Part shown: one piece after another, positions 34,592 to 43,776 of the stretch
How the letters are laid out: every line of letters begins with the position of its first letter
Position numbering within the stretch: position 1 is the first letter of the stretch
Assembly (NCBI RefSeq): GCF_000719335.1
Contig: NZ_JOGB01000001.1
Coordinates: 1-64,000, forward strand
Direction: 5' to 3'
Length of the DNA stretch: 64,000 nucleotides
DNA from: Streptomyces sp. NRRL S-87
GTDB taxonomy: Bacteria; Actinomycetota; Actinomycetes; Streptomycetales; Streptomycetaceae
Made by a program: the position numbers and the translations under genes
The notes under the pieces: generated by a model
Databases searched by the model: none
What the model was told of the DNA's origin: nothing
What the model saw: the letters and a program-made list of their open reading frames with translations, nothing else

Positions 34592-36520
34592 ATGCCGTTC
34601 ACCCGCCGGACCGTCGTACGAGCCGGAGGCGCCGCCGCGGCCGCGCTGGCCGTCGGGAACGCCGTCCCGGCCGAAGCGGCCCCCGCGGTGGCCGCCACCA
34701 CCCCCACCGCCCCGGTCCCGAAGGCCGCCGGGCAGGAACTGCCGCTGCGCACGGACACCACCACGCAGGGCGACATCCTCGCGGGCTTCCGCAAGGACCA
34801 GGCCTGCCTGTTCCTCATCCGGTTCGGCGCCGTCGACGCCGCCCGCGGCTGGCTCCGCGCACTCCTGCCCGAGCTGTCCAGCACCGAGCAGGTGGCGCAG
34901 TTCAACACGCGGTTCAGCCGGGCGCGCCGGCTGCGCAGCGGCGCCGACCCCACCACCATGTCCGCGCTCTGGACCGGCCTCAGCCTCACGCACGCAGGAT
35001 TGGGCCACCTCGCCCAGGCCGACCCGTTCCCGGCCGTCCCGCCGGGAGGGACCGCGGAGGCCTTCCGGGACGGCCCCGGGGCACGGGCCGAACGGCTCGG
35101 CGACACCGGCACCAGCGCCCCCGGGTCCTGGCTCTTCGGTGCGGCCGCGGACGCCGTCCACGCCGTGCTCACCCTCGCGTCCGACAAGCCCGACGTGCTC
35201 GCCCAGGTCGCCGCCCGCCACCGGGACGCCCTCCAGGGCGCGGGTGCCGAGGTGGTGTTCCGGCAGGACGCGGCGACCCTGCCCGGCGCCCTGCGCGGGC
35301 ACGAGCACTTCGGGTTCCTCGACGCCATCAGCCAGCCCGGCGTACGCGGCTTCCACCCCGCGGACGCGACCGGCACGGGAGTGGAGGGCAAACCCGGCAC
35401 CCGGCTCCTGCCCGCCGGTGAGTTCATCGTCGGGCAGGAGCGGGTGGGGCAGCGCCCGGCCGGGCTGCCCGCCTGGGCCACCGGAGGGTCCTTCCAGGTG
35501 GTGCGGCGGCTGGCGCAGGACGTCCCCGGATGGTGGTCACAGGCCCGCGAACTCCTCAAGCAGCTGCAGAAGTCGGGCGCGGCGCCCGCCGACGCGGACA
35601 CCCGCTGGCTCGCCGCCCGCTTCGTCGGACGCTGGCCCAGCGGGGCCCCCGTCGCCACCTGCCCGATGGCGGAGAAGCCCGTGCCGCCCGGTACCGACGC
35701 CGGGAACGACTTCGACTTCCACGACGACCCCGAGGGCCGGACCACACCCCTCTTCGCCCACATCCGGAAGACCAGCCCGCGCGGTGGATTCGTCACGACC
35801 CCCGGCCGCCCGCCCCTGGCCGCTTCCGCACTGGACACCCGGCGCATCATCCGGCGCGGCATCCCGTACGGCCCCGCGCACCGCGAGGACTCCTCGCCCG
35901 TCCCCCGGGGTCTGGTCTTCGTCAGCTACCAGGCCGACCTCGTCGAGCAGTTCGAGTTCATCGCCCGGCAGTGGAGCAACAACGAGGACTTCCCGCCCGG
36001 CCGGCACCCGCAGCCGGGCGCCGACACCGTCATCGGGACCTCCTCCCCGGTGGCCTTCGAATCCGCCTCGCCCAGCGGCGGCCGGGCCACCACCCTCGAC
36101 TTCCAGCGCTTCGTGCGCACCGAGGGCGCCCTGTACGCCTTCACCCCGTCCATCCCGACCCTCCGGGCCCTGGCCGGCGGTTCGCTCGACACCGCCATCG
36201 AGGTCCATCCCGGTACGGTGCTGCGGCCCGGAGACACCCTGGACGCGGGTGCGGTCCGGCTGCGCCTCGAGGACGACGGCGACCTGGTGCTCCTGGCGGC
36301 GGACGGGCGCACCCTGTGGAGCGCCGGGACGGCCGGCTCCGGCGCCGACGCGCTGTTCGCCGCCGACGGCGAACTCACCGTGCGCGACGCGGCCGGCAAG
36401 CCCCTCTGGTCCTCCCGCACCGCGGGCGCTCCCGGCGCCCGCCTCCTCGTCCGCCCGTCGGGGGACGCCGTCGTCCTCAGGGACGGCCGCGCGGTGTGGA
36501 GCGCCCCGACACCGTCGTGA
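34592..36520 (+). CDS. Tat-exported DyP-type peroxidase with lectin-like C-terminal domain
   Basis: This 642-residue protein starts with a Tat-like signal (FTRRTVVRAGGAAAAALAV). The dye-decolorising peroxidase domain shows FGFLDAISQPG (the DyP GxxDG position, here with Ala after the catalytic Asp), the proximal heme-ligand candidate His390 in FAHIRKTSPRG, and RRGIPYG, LVFVSYQADLVEQFEFIARQW. The last roughly 110 residues form a separate region of repeated LRLEDDGDLVLLAADGRTLWSAG-type units, as in bulb-type mannose-binding lectins. The lectin part may anchor the enzyme to polysaccharide or lignocellulose. Export is expected with heme already bound. Confidence 0.88.
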   Translation: MPFTRRTVVRAGGAAAAALAVGNAVPAEAAPAVAATTPTAPVPKAAGQELPLRTDTTTQGDILAGFRKDQACLFLIRFGAVDAARGWLRALLPELSSTEQVAQFNTRFSRARRLRSGADPTTMSALWTGLSLTHAGLGHLAQADPFPAVPPGGTAEAFRDGPGARAERLGDTGTSAPGSWLFGAAADAVHAVLTLASDKPDVLAQVAARHRDALQGAGAEVVFRQDAATLPGALRGHEHFGFLDAISQPGVRGFHPADATGTGVEGKPGTRLLPAGEFIVGQERVGQRPAGLPAWATGGSFQVVRRLAQDVPGWWSQARELLKQLQKSGAAPADADTRWLAARFVGRWPSGAPVATCPMAEKPVPPGTDAGNDFDFHDDPEGRTTPLFAHIRKTSPRGGFVTTPGRPPLAASALDTRRIIRRGIPYGPAHREDSSPVPRGLVFVSYQADLVEQFEFIARQWSNNEDFPPGRHPQPGADTVIGTSSPVAFESASPSGGRATTLDFQRFVRTEGALYAFTPSIPTLRALAGGSLDTAIEVHPGTVLRPGDTLDAGAVRLRLEDDGDLVLLAADGRTLWSAGTAGSGADALFAADGELTVRDAAGKPLWSSRTAGAPGARLLVRPSGDAVVLRDGRAVWSAPTPS

Positions 36521-36618
36521 ACGGGCACGGGGCGCGACCACGCGGTCGTGCCGCCGCACACGGCGGTCAGCACACGGCGGTCAGGCCGAGGCTTCCTGGA
36601 AACGGTGGACCGCGATGC

Positions 36619-37329
36619 TCACTGGGCCGTGACGCGGCCGTCGCGGAGCTCGAGGACGCGGTCCGCGAGGTCGAGGAGCTGCGGGTCGTGGGTGGCGACG
36701 AGGGCCGTCACTCCCTCGCTGCGGACCGCGGAGCGGAGCAGTTCCATGACGGACAGGCCCGTGCCGGCGTCCAGTTGGCCGGTGGGCTCGTCGGCGATGA
36801 GGAGCGACGGGCGGTTGGCCAGCGCCCGGGCGATGGCGACCCGCTGCTGCTGGCCGCCGGAGAGTTCCGTGGGCCGCTGGTCGGCGTGGTCGGCCAGCCC
36901 CACGAGGGCCAGGAGCAGGGCCACCCGTTCGTCGCGCTCGGCCGGGTCGGTACGGCGCAGTCGCAGCGGGATGCCGACGTTCTCGGCGGCCGTGAGGATC
37001 GGGATGAGCCCGAAGTCCTGGAAGACGAAGCCGATGCGGTCGCGTCGGAGCTCCAGCAGTTCCTCGGCGCCCAGCTCCGCCAGGTCGGTGCCGTCCACGA
37101 CGACGCGCCCGCGGTCGGGGGAGTCCAGGCCGCCGACCAGGTTCAGCAGGGTCGTCTTGCCGGCGCCCGAGCGGCCCCTCACGGCCACCAGCTCGCCCCG
37201 GGCGACCTCGAACGCAGCGCCCGTGAGCGCGTGCACCGCCGCGGCCCCGCTGCCGTACGTGCGGTGGAGGTCGGTGACCGCGACCATCGCGCCCGGCGCC
37301 CCGTCCGTCGTGTTGCTCCGCTCCGTCAT
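36619..37329 (-). CDS. ABC transporter ATP-binding protein (MacB/LolD-like)
   Basis: This 236-residue ATPase has Walker A GRSGAGKTT, a Q-loop in FVFQDFGLIP, signature LSGGQQQR, and Walker B LLIADEPTG, with TALVATHD as the H-loop. It resembles the LolD/MacB/FtsE class that partners with FtsX-fold permeases. It is divergent from the two FtsX-like permease genes, which have a second ATPase downstream, so it may share them or serve another permease. The ATG at 37329 gives a typical length; upstream in-frame starts would add a non-conserved tail. Confidence 0.88.
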   Translation of the reverse strand: MTERSNTTDGAPGAMVAVTDLHRTYGSGAAAVHALTGAAFEVARGELVAVRGRSGAGKTTLLNLVGGLDSPDRGRVVVDGTDLAELGAEELLELRRDRIGFVFQDFGLIPILTAAENVGIPLRLRRTDPAERDERVALLLALVGLADHADQRPTELSGGQQQRVAIARALANRPSLLIADEPTGQLDAGTGLSVMELLRSAVRSEGVTALVATHDPQLLDLADRVLELRDGRVTAQ

Positions 37330-37544
37330 CGGTCCGCCCCCGTGCATCCCCGTACGTGATCGTCGCGGCCCAGTATGGGCAGGCGGAACATGTCCGGGCA
37401 ATGACGGACCGATGTACAACTCCTGTTGTCTGCCTGGCGATCCGCGCCTATTTATGGACGATTCCTGTTTGCAGCAACATCATTTCTTGATAGAAAACTG
37501 AACGAGCCGGCACCCACGACCGTCGGCCGGGGGGCGGGTCGACA
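37330..37544. promoter_or_regulatory. Divergent A/T-rich promoter region
   Basis: This 215-base gap lies between the divergent ABC ATPase and permease genes. From about 37380 to 37505 it is strikingly A/T-rich for this genome (TTTATGGACGATTCC, TTTCTTGATAGAAAACTG), so it very likely holds promoters for both directions. No inverted repeat strong enough to call an operator was seen. Confidence 0.5.
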
Positions 37545-40500
37545 GTGACGGGGTTCGTTTTCCTGCGCGCACGCGCGCACCGGCTCCTGCTCACCTGCGC
37601 GCTGCTCACCGTCCTCCTCACCACCGCCGTGCTCGCGGCCCTGGCCGCGTTCACCGGCTCCGTCGGGGACACCGCGCTGCGCGAGAGCCTGCGCGGCCCC
37701 GCCGCCGGCCAGGCCGCCCTCGTCGTCAGCGCCGACGTACCGCCGGAGCGCCGCGACGCCGCCCGGGCCGCCGTCGAGCGCGCGGCCCGACGGACCTTCG
37801 ACGGACTGCCGGTGACGGTCCGTGCGCTGAGCTCCTCCGGCCCGTACGAGCTCCCGCGCGCCCTGCAGCCGGCCGCGGCCCGCTCCGGGAACCCGGACCT
37901 CACCCAGTTCGCCGCCCTCGACCCCACCCGGGTCCGCCTCGTCGCCGGAGCCCTGCCCGGCCCGCCGGCGGCCGCGTCGGGCGGGCGGCCGGCCGAGATC
38001 CCGGCCGCCCTCCCGCAGACCGCCGCCCGCCGCCTGGGCCTCGCCCCCGGCACCCGGCTCCGCCTCACCGACCGCGTCACCGGGGCCCCGCTCACCGTGC
38101 GCATCACCGGCACCTACCAGGCCCGCGACACCGGCGACCCGTACTGGCAGCTCGACCCGCTCGCCGGACGCGCCGTGCGCACGTTGGAGTTCACCACGTA
38201 CGGCCCCCTGCTCGCCGATCCCGCGGCCCTCGCCCCGGGCCGCACCTCCACCGGGCCCAGCGGCTGGCTCGCCACCGCCGACTACCGCACCCTCACCACC
38301 GGCCGCATCGGCTCCCTGCGCGCGGCAGCCGCCCGCGGGCCCGAAGCCCTCCGCAAGGAGCCGGACTTCGCGTCCGGCGCCACCGTCCGCACCGCCCTGC
38401 CCGCCGTTCTCGACCGGACCGAGCGGGCCCTCGTCGTCGCCCGCTCCACCCTCCTCATCGTCTCCCTCCAGCTCGTCCTGCTCGCCGGCTACGCCCTGCT
38501 GCTCGTGGCCCGTCTGCTCAGCACCCAGCGGGCCGGCGAGACCGGCCTGCTGCGCGCCCGCGGCGCCGCCCGTTCCCGGATCGCCGGCCTCGCCGTCACC
38601 GAGGCCCTGCTCCTCGCCGCGCCCGCCGCACTGATCGCCCCGCTGCTGTCCGGCCCGCTCACCCGCCTGATCGGCGGCTACGCCCGGACCGGCGGGCCCG
38701 AGCGGACCGGTGGGGCCCTCGGCACCGCCCCGACCGCCTCCGTCTGGCTGGTGGCCGCCGCCGCGGCCCTGTGCTGCGCGGCGGCCGTCGTCTCGCCCGC
38801 CCTGGCCGCCGCGGCGGACGGCGCGGTGCGCCTGCGCGCCGGCCGGGACGGCACGCTGCCCGCCCCGCTGCGGGCCGGCGCCGACGTCGGCCTCGTGGTG
38901 ATCGCGGCCGTGGCCTACTGGCAGCTCGACCGCCGGACCGGCCCGGCCGGCACCGCCGCGGCCGGCTCCGGGCTCGGCGTCGACCCGCTGCTGGTCGCCG
39001 CCCCCGCCCTCGCGCTGCTCGCCGGCACCGTCCTGACCCTCCGCCTGCTGCCCCCGCTGGCGCGGCTCGCCGAACGCCGCGCGGCCCGCTCCCGCGGCCT
39101 CGGGCCCGCCCTGGCCGGCTGGCACCTGGCCCGCCGGCCGCTGCGCGGCGCCGGCCCCGTGCTGCTGCTCGTCCTGGCCACTGCCACGGGCACCCTCGCC
39201 GTCGGCCAGGGCGCCTCCTGGGACCGCTCCCAGCGCGACCAGGCCGACTTCGCCGCCGGAGCGGCCGTCCGCGTCCTCGACGGCCGTCCGGGCGGCCCCG
39301 GCCAGGCCGGTGTCTACGCCGCCTGGCCCGGCGTACGCCGCGCCGCGCCCGCGCACCGCACCACCGCCGACCTCTCCGGCGGCCGCACGGCAGCCGTCCT
39401 CGCCCTCGGCACCGGCGACGCGGACGAAGGGCTCCTGCTGCGGCCGGACCTCGCCGACGAACCGGCCCGGGACCTGCTGGCCGCCCTCACCCCACCGCGG
39501 CGCACCGCCGCACCGGAGATCCGCCTCCCCGGCGACGCCGCCACCCTGGCGCTGGACCTGCGCCTGACCACCACCCCGGCGCGCCGGACGGCCCCACCGG
39601 GGGACGGCCCCGACCCCACCCGTCCGCCCGTGCTCACCGTGCTGGCCGAGGACCGCTACGGCCTCCCGTACGAGCTCTCCGCAGGCCCCCTGCCCGCCGA
39701 CGCCCGCCCGCACCGGCTCCTCGTCGACCTCGACCGCACCGCCACCGGCGCCCGCCACGCACCCGCCGGCCCCCTGCGCCTCACCGGCCTCCTGCTGAGC
39801 GGCTCCCGCCCCGGCGGGCCGCCGTTCACGGACGGGACCGGACCGCGGCCGGCCGCACCCGAGCGGCACCGGCTGGAGCTCACCGGCCTGTCCACCGGCA
39901 CCGCCGGCGGCACCCTGCGCGGCCTCGTGCCACCGGCCGGTGTCGGCTGGCAGGCGGAGATCGCCGCACCGCGCGACGGCGACCTGATCGCGCCCGGACA
40001 GCCCGCCGCGACCGGATCGCTGCCGCTCGTCCTCGGGTACGACACCGGACAGGTCGTCGACGCCGACGACGCCTACACCGTCCGGCTGCGCACCCTCCGG
40101 CCCGCCCCGGCCGAGCCGCTGCCCGCCGTCGCCACGGACGCCTTCCTCACGGCCGCCGCCGCCCGCCCGGGCGACCGCCTCGACCTCACGCTGGCCGGCG
40201 AGCGGCTGACCGTACGCATCGTGGAGTCCGTCCGCGCACTGCCCACGACCGGCACGCCCGCCACCGGCGGCCCGGCGACCGGCGCCCCGTCCGAGGCGCC
40301 ACGGGCCGACGGCGGCGGCCTCCTGCTCGACCTGCGCACCGTCAACGAGGTCCTGACCCAGCGGGGGAGGGGCACCCTCGCCCCCACCGAGTGGTGGCTG
40401 AGCACCGACCGCCCCACCGCCGTGGCCGCCGCCCTGCGCGCCCGCCCCGACGCCGGCGCCGCCGACGACGTGCTGGTACGCGACGAACGGGCCGCCGCGC

Positions 40501-40946
40501 TCCTCGGCGACCCGCTCGGCCGCGGACCGCGCGCCGCCCTGCTCGCCGTGACCGCCGCGGCCGCCGCGCTCGCCGCCGTGGGATTCGCCGTCAGCGCCGC
40601 CGGCTCCCTGCGCGAGCAGTCCGCCGAACTCGCCGTGCTGCGCGCCCTCGGCGCCTCCCGGCGCAGACTCGCCGCACTCGCGGCCGCCGAACACGGCCTG
40701 CTCGCCCTCGTCGGCGTCCTCGCCGGCCTCGGCATCGGGACCGTGCTCACCCGGGCCGTCGTCCCGCTCCTCGTCCTGACCGCACGCGCCGAACGCCCGC
40801 TGCCGCCGGTCCTCGTCGAACTGCCCGGGACCCACCTGGCGCTGCTCCTCGCCGCGGTCGCCGCCGTTCCGCTGCTGACCGCCGCCGCCCTCGCGCTCCG
40901 GCACGCCGGCCCCGCCCCCTCCCTCCGCAACCAGGGGGACAGCTGA
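37545..40946 (+). CDS. Large FtsX-fold ABC transporter permease 1
   Basis: This 1133-residue membrane protein has about ten predicted transmembrane helices: one at residues 10-33, a group from about 300 to 560, and a final FtsX-like group at about 1000-1125. Large extracytoplasmic regions lie between them (about 40-290 and 560-990). The C-terminal part has the MacB/FtsX feature SAAGSLREQSAELAVLRALGASRRRLAALAAAEH. Such duplicated permeases export or extract lipids, lipoproteins or peptides using a LolD-like ATPase. The start is GTG. The next permease begins one base after the stop. Confidence 0.87.
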   Translation: MTGFVFLRARAHRLLLTCALLTVLLTTAVLAALAAFTGSVGDTALRESLRGPAAGQAALVVSADVPPERRDAARAAVERAARRTFDGLPVTVRALSSSGPYELPRALQPAAARSGNPDLTQFAALDPTRVRLVAGALPGPPAAASGGRPAEIPAALPQTAARRLGLAPGTRLRLTDRVTGAPLTVRITGTYQARDTGDPYWQLDPLAGRAVRTLEFTTYGPLLADPAALAPGRTSTGPSGWLATADYRTLTTGRIGSLRAAAARGPEALRKEPDFASGATVRTALPAVLDRTERALVVARSTLLIVSLQLVLLAGYALLLVARLLSTQRAGETGLLRARGAARSRIAGLAVTEALLLAAPAALIAPLLSGPLTRLIGGYARTGGPERTGGALGTAPTASVWLVAAAAALCCAAAVVSPALAAAADGAVRLRAGRDGTLPAPLRAGADVGLVVIAAVAYWQLDRRTGPAGTAAAGSGLGVDPLLVAAPALALLAGTVLTLRLLPPLARLAERRAARSRGLGPALAGWHLARRPLRGAGPVLLLVLATATGTLAVGQGASWDRSQRDQADFAAGAAVRVLDGRPGGPGQAGVYAAWPGVRRAAPAHRTTADLSGGRTAAVLALGTGDADEGLLLRPDLADEPARDLLAALTPPRRTAAPEIRLPGDAATLALDLRLTTTPARRTAPPGDGPDPTRPPVLTVLAEDRYGLPYELSAGPLPADARPHRLLVDLDRTATGARHAPAGPLRLTGLLLSGSRPGGPPFTDGTGPRPAAPERHRLELTGLSTGTAGGTLRGLVPPAGVGWQAEIAAPRDGDLIAPGQPAATGSLPLVLGYDTGQVVDADDAYTVRLRTLRPAPAEPLPAVATDAFLTAAAARPGDRLDLTLAGERLTVRIVESVRALPTTGTPATGGPATGAPSEAPRADGGGLLLDLRTVNEVLTQRGRGTLAPTEWWLSTDRPTAVAAALRARPDAGAADDVLVRDERAAALLGDPLGRGPRAALLAVTAAAAALAAVGFAVSAAGSLREQSAELAVLRALGASRRRLAALAAAEHGLLALVGVLAGLGIGTVLTRAVVPLLVLTARAERPLPPVLVELPGTHLALLLAAVAAVPLLTAAALALRHAGPAPSLRNQGDS

Positions 40947-40947
40947 C

Positions 40948-43776
40948 ATGAACCGCCCCACCGCCACCGCCACGCCCACCGACGACCGGCCCGCCGCGAC
41001 CACCCCGGCCCCCCGGACCCGCCGCACCCGCACCCCCGCGCCGTGGGTGCGCACCCGGCTGCGCACCTCGCCCGCAGCCGCCCTCGCCCTGGGCGCCCTC
41101 GTCCTCGTCACCGCCTTCCTGGCCGCCGCGCTCCCGCGCTCCGTCGACGCGTACGAGACGCGGGCCCTGCGCCACGCCCTCGCGCACACCCCGCCCGCCG
41201 CCACCGTCGTCGAACTCACCGCCGCCCGGCCCGGCCTGGAGATGCCCCAGGCCGAGCGGGAGCGGGCCCTTCTCCCCGCCCCGCTCGCCGCCGTCCACCG
41301 CCGCGCCCTGGCCACCCTGCCCGCTCCCCTGCGCGCCGAGCGCGCCCAGTCGGCGTACGGCGTACGGACCACCGAACCGCTCGTCGGCACGGACCCGTGG
41401 CTGCCCCGCCCGGACGTCCACCCGCCCACCTTCACCCTGGCCGCCCAGTCCGGACTCGCGCAGCACGCCACCGTCCGCAGCGGCCGGCTGCCCGCCGCCC
41501 ACGGCACCGTCACGGCCGCCACCCGGCAGGTCGAGGCCGCCGCCAGTACCGACACCGCCGCCGCCCTGCACCTGCGCCCCGGCTCCGTCGTCCACCTCAC
41601 CGGCCGCTCCGGCGGCGAACCGCTCGCCGTGACGATCACCGGCATCGTGGCACCGGTCGCGCCGGACGGCCCGTACTGGAGCGCCGCGCCCGAACTGCGC
41701 ACGCCCGGGCGCGCGTTCAAGAGGTCCGGCGTCATCCCCGCCCCCTACTGGCACGGCGCCCTGCTGCTGGCCCCCGACGCCGCGCCCGCCCTGCTCGGCA
41801 CCCCGGGCAAGCCCGAGCCGTACTGGCACTTCGCCCCCGCCACCGACGGGCTGACCACCCGTGACACCCCGGCCCTGCTCAGCCGCACCGCCTCCCTCGA
41901 AGGCGGCCCCGACCTGCTGAAGCTGCGTGCCGTCGCCGGGAACACCGCCACCGTCCGCACCGACCTGGAGACCGTCCTCACCGGCCAGGTCACCGCCCGC
42001 CGGGCCATCGCGGACCTCGTCGCCGTGGCCGCCGTCGGCAGCGCCGCCGTCGCCGCCGTCGTCCTCGCCATGGCCGGCAGCCTGGTCGCCGCCCGCCGGC
42101 GCGACGAACTCGCCCTCCTGCGCGCCCGCGGAGCGTCCCTGACCGGCATCGGACTCCGGCTGCTCGGCGAGTCCGCGGTCATCGCCCTGCCGGCCGCCGC
42201 ACTCGGCCTGCCGGCCGCCCTGCTGCTGGTCGACGGGACCGCCCGGACCCCGGCGTTCCTCGCCGCGCTCGCAGTGGCCCTGCTCGCCTGCGTGGTCCTG
42301 CCGTTGCCCGCCGTACTGGCCCACCGCCGGCCCCGGGTCCACGGGGAGCGCGACGACCTCGCCACCACCCGCCCGGGCCGGGCCCGCACCGTCGCCGAGC
42401 TGACCCTCCTGGTCCTGGCGGCCGGCGCCCTGCAGACCCTGCGCGGCCAGGCCCCCGGGGCGGGCGGCCCCTCGGCCGCCGCCGCCCCCGTGCTCGTCGC
42501 CCTCGCCGCCGCGCTCGTACTGGTCCGGCTCTACCCCCTTCCGCTGCGCTGGGCCGCCCGGCCCGCGAGGCGGCTGCGCGGCACCGTCGGATTCCTCGCC
42601 CTGGCCCGCGCCGGCCGGGCACCGGCGGCCGGCGTCCTGCCCCTGCTCGCGCTGCTGGTGGCCCTGACCACCGCGGCGCTCGGCGGATCGGTGCTGGCCG
42701 GGGTGACCCACGCGCGCGAGCGCGCCGCGCTGCTGGCCGTCGGAGCCGATGTACGGATCACCACGCCGGGCGACCTCCGGCCGCTGCCCGCCGGGACGCT
42801 GCCCGCGGTACGACGGGTGCCCGGAGTACAGGAGGCGACCGCCGTACGCGTGGACCGGGCCGCCGCAGTCCCGTCGCAGGGCACCGGCGGACGCCGGACC
42901 CTGACGCTGATCGGCGCCGAACCCGGACCCTACGCCCGGCTGGCCGCCCACACGGGACTGGGAGCCTTCCCCGCCACCGCGCTCGGACGGTCCGGCCGCG
43001 TGCTCGACGCCGTCGCCTCCCCGGGCCTCGCCGACCGGCTCGGCCGCGGGCCCGTGCGCGTCACCACCCTGGGCGGGGAGGTGACCGTGCGCGTGGCGGC
43101 CGTACGGGAGGAGACCCCGGCGGCACCCCGCGGCGAGTTCCTCCTCGTCGACACCGCCGGGCTGCCCGCCACCGGAGCGACCACCCTGCTGGCCACCGCA
43201 CCCGGTGCGGACGCCGCCGCCCTGCGCGCCGCGGCCGGCCCCCTGCCCGTCCAACTGCGCAGCGCCGCCCGGGCCCCCCTCACCGACACGCCCCTCCAGC
43301 AGGGCGCGGAACGCGTCTACGCCGTGGCCACCGCGGCCGGCGCCGGCTACGCCGCGGTCGCCCTCCTCCTCGCGCTGCTGCGCTCGGCCCCCGAACGGGC
43401 CGCCCTGCTGCTGCGGCTGCGCACCCTGGGCCTGACCGGACGTCAGGGGCGGGCACTGCTCCTGCTGGAGGCCCTGCCGCAGACCCTGCTCGCCGCCGGC
43501 GGCGGCATCCTCACCGCCTGGGCCACGATCCGGCTGGCGGGTCCAGGGATCGACCTGACCCGGCTGGCGCTGACGGCCGCACCCGGCACCGCCCCGGCCG
43601 ACTCGCCCGTCCCGCCAGTCCCGCCCGTCTCGGCCGTCCTGGCCGTCGACGCCGGGTCGCTGGCACTGCCGGCGCTCGGCGTCGTGGTGCTGACGGCCGG
43701 CGTGGCCGCCGCACAGGCCTGGTGGTCGGACCGACGGCGCCCCTCCACGAAGCACGGACCGGGAGACACACGATGA
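40948..43776 (+). CDS. Large FtsX-fold ABC transporter permease 2
   Basis: This 942-residue permease has the same plan as its upstream neighbour: an N-terminal transmembrane helix (about 46-68), an extracytoplasmic region, a central group of helices with MAGSLVAARRRDELALLRARGASL near residue 380, a second external region, and C-terminal helices including LLLLEALPQTLLAAGGGILTAWATIRLAGPG. The two permeases probably form a heterodimer. It overlaps the ATPase gene by ATGA. Confidence 0.87.
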   Translation: MNRPTATATPTDDRPAATTPAPRTRRTRTPAPWVRTRLRTSPAAALALGALVLVTAFLAAALPRSVDAYETRALRHALAHTPPAATVVELTAARPGLEMPQAERERALLPAPLAAVHRRALATLPAPLRAERAQSAYGVRTTEPLVGTDPWLPRPDVHPPTFTLAAQSGLAQHATVRSGRLPAAHGTVTAATRQVEAAASTDTAAALHLRPGSVVHLTGRSGGEPLAVTITGIVAPVAPDGPYWSAAPELRTPGRAFKRSGVIPAPYWHGALLLAPDAAPALLGTPGKPEPYWHFAPATDGLTTRDTPALLSRTASLEGGPDLLKLRAVAGNTATVRTDLETVLTGQVTARRAIADLVAVAAVGSAAVAAVVLAMAGSLVAARRRDELALLRARGASLTGIGLRLLGESAVIALPAAALGLPAALLLVDGTARTPAFLAALAVALLACVVLPLPAVLAHRRPRVHGERDDLATTRPGRARTVAELTLLVLAAGALQTLRGQAPGAGGPSAAAAPVLVALAAALVLVRLYPLPLRWAARPARRLRGTVGFLALARAGRAPAAGVLPLLALLVALTTAALGGSVLAGVTHARERAALLAVGADVRITTPGDLRPLPAGTLPAVRRVPGVQEATAVRVDRAAAVPSQGTGGRRTLTLIGAEPGPYARLAAHTGLGAFPATALGRSGRVLDAVASPGLADRLGRGPVRVTTLGGEVTVRVAAVREETPAAPRGEFLLVDTAGLPATGATTLLATAPGADAAALRAAAGPLPVQLRSAARAPLTDTPLQQGAERVYAVATAAGAGYAAVALLLALLRSAPERAALLLRLRTLGLTGRQGRALLLLEALPQTLLAAGGGILTAWATIRLAGPGIDLTRLALTAAPGTAPADSPVPPVPPVSAVLAVDAGSLALPALGVVVLTAGVAAAQAWWSDRRRPSTKHGPGDTR

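Noticed and set aside
36529..36545. Terminator between the DyP peroxidase and the convergent ABC ATPase
   Set aside because: The only inverted repeat found (CGACC/GGTCG) has a five-base stem, too weak to list.
37452..41735. Leftward open reading frame of 1427 codons across the ABC permease genes
   Set aside because: Gly/Gln/Glu-rich translation antisense to well-supported permeases; an effect of base composition.
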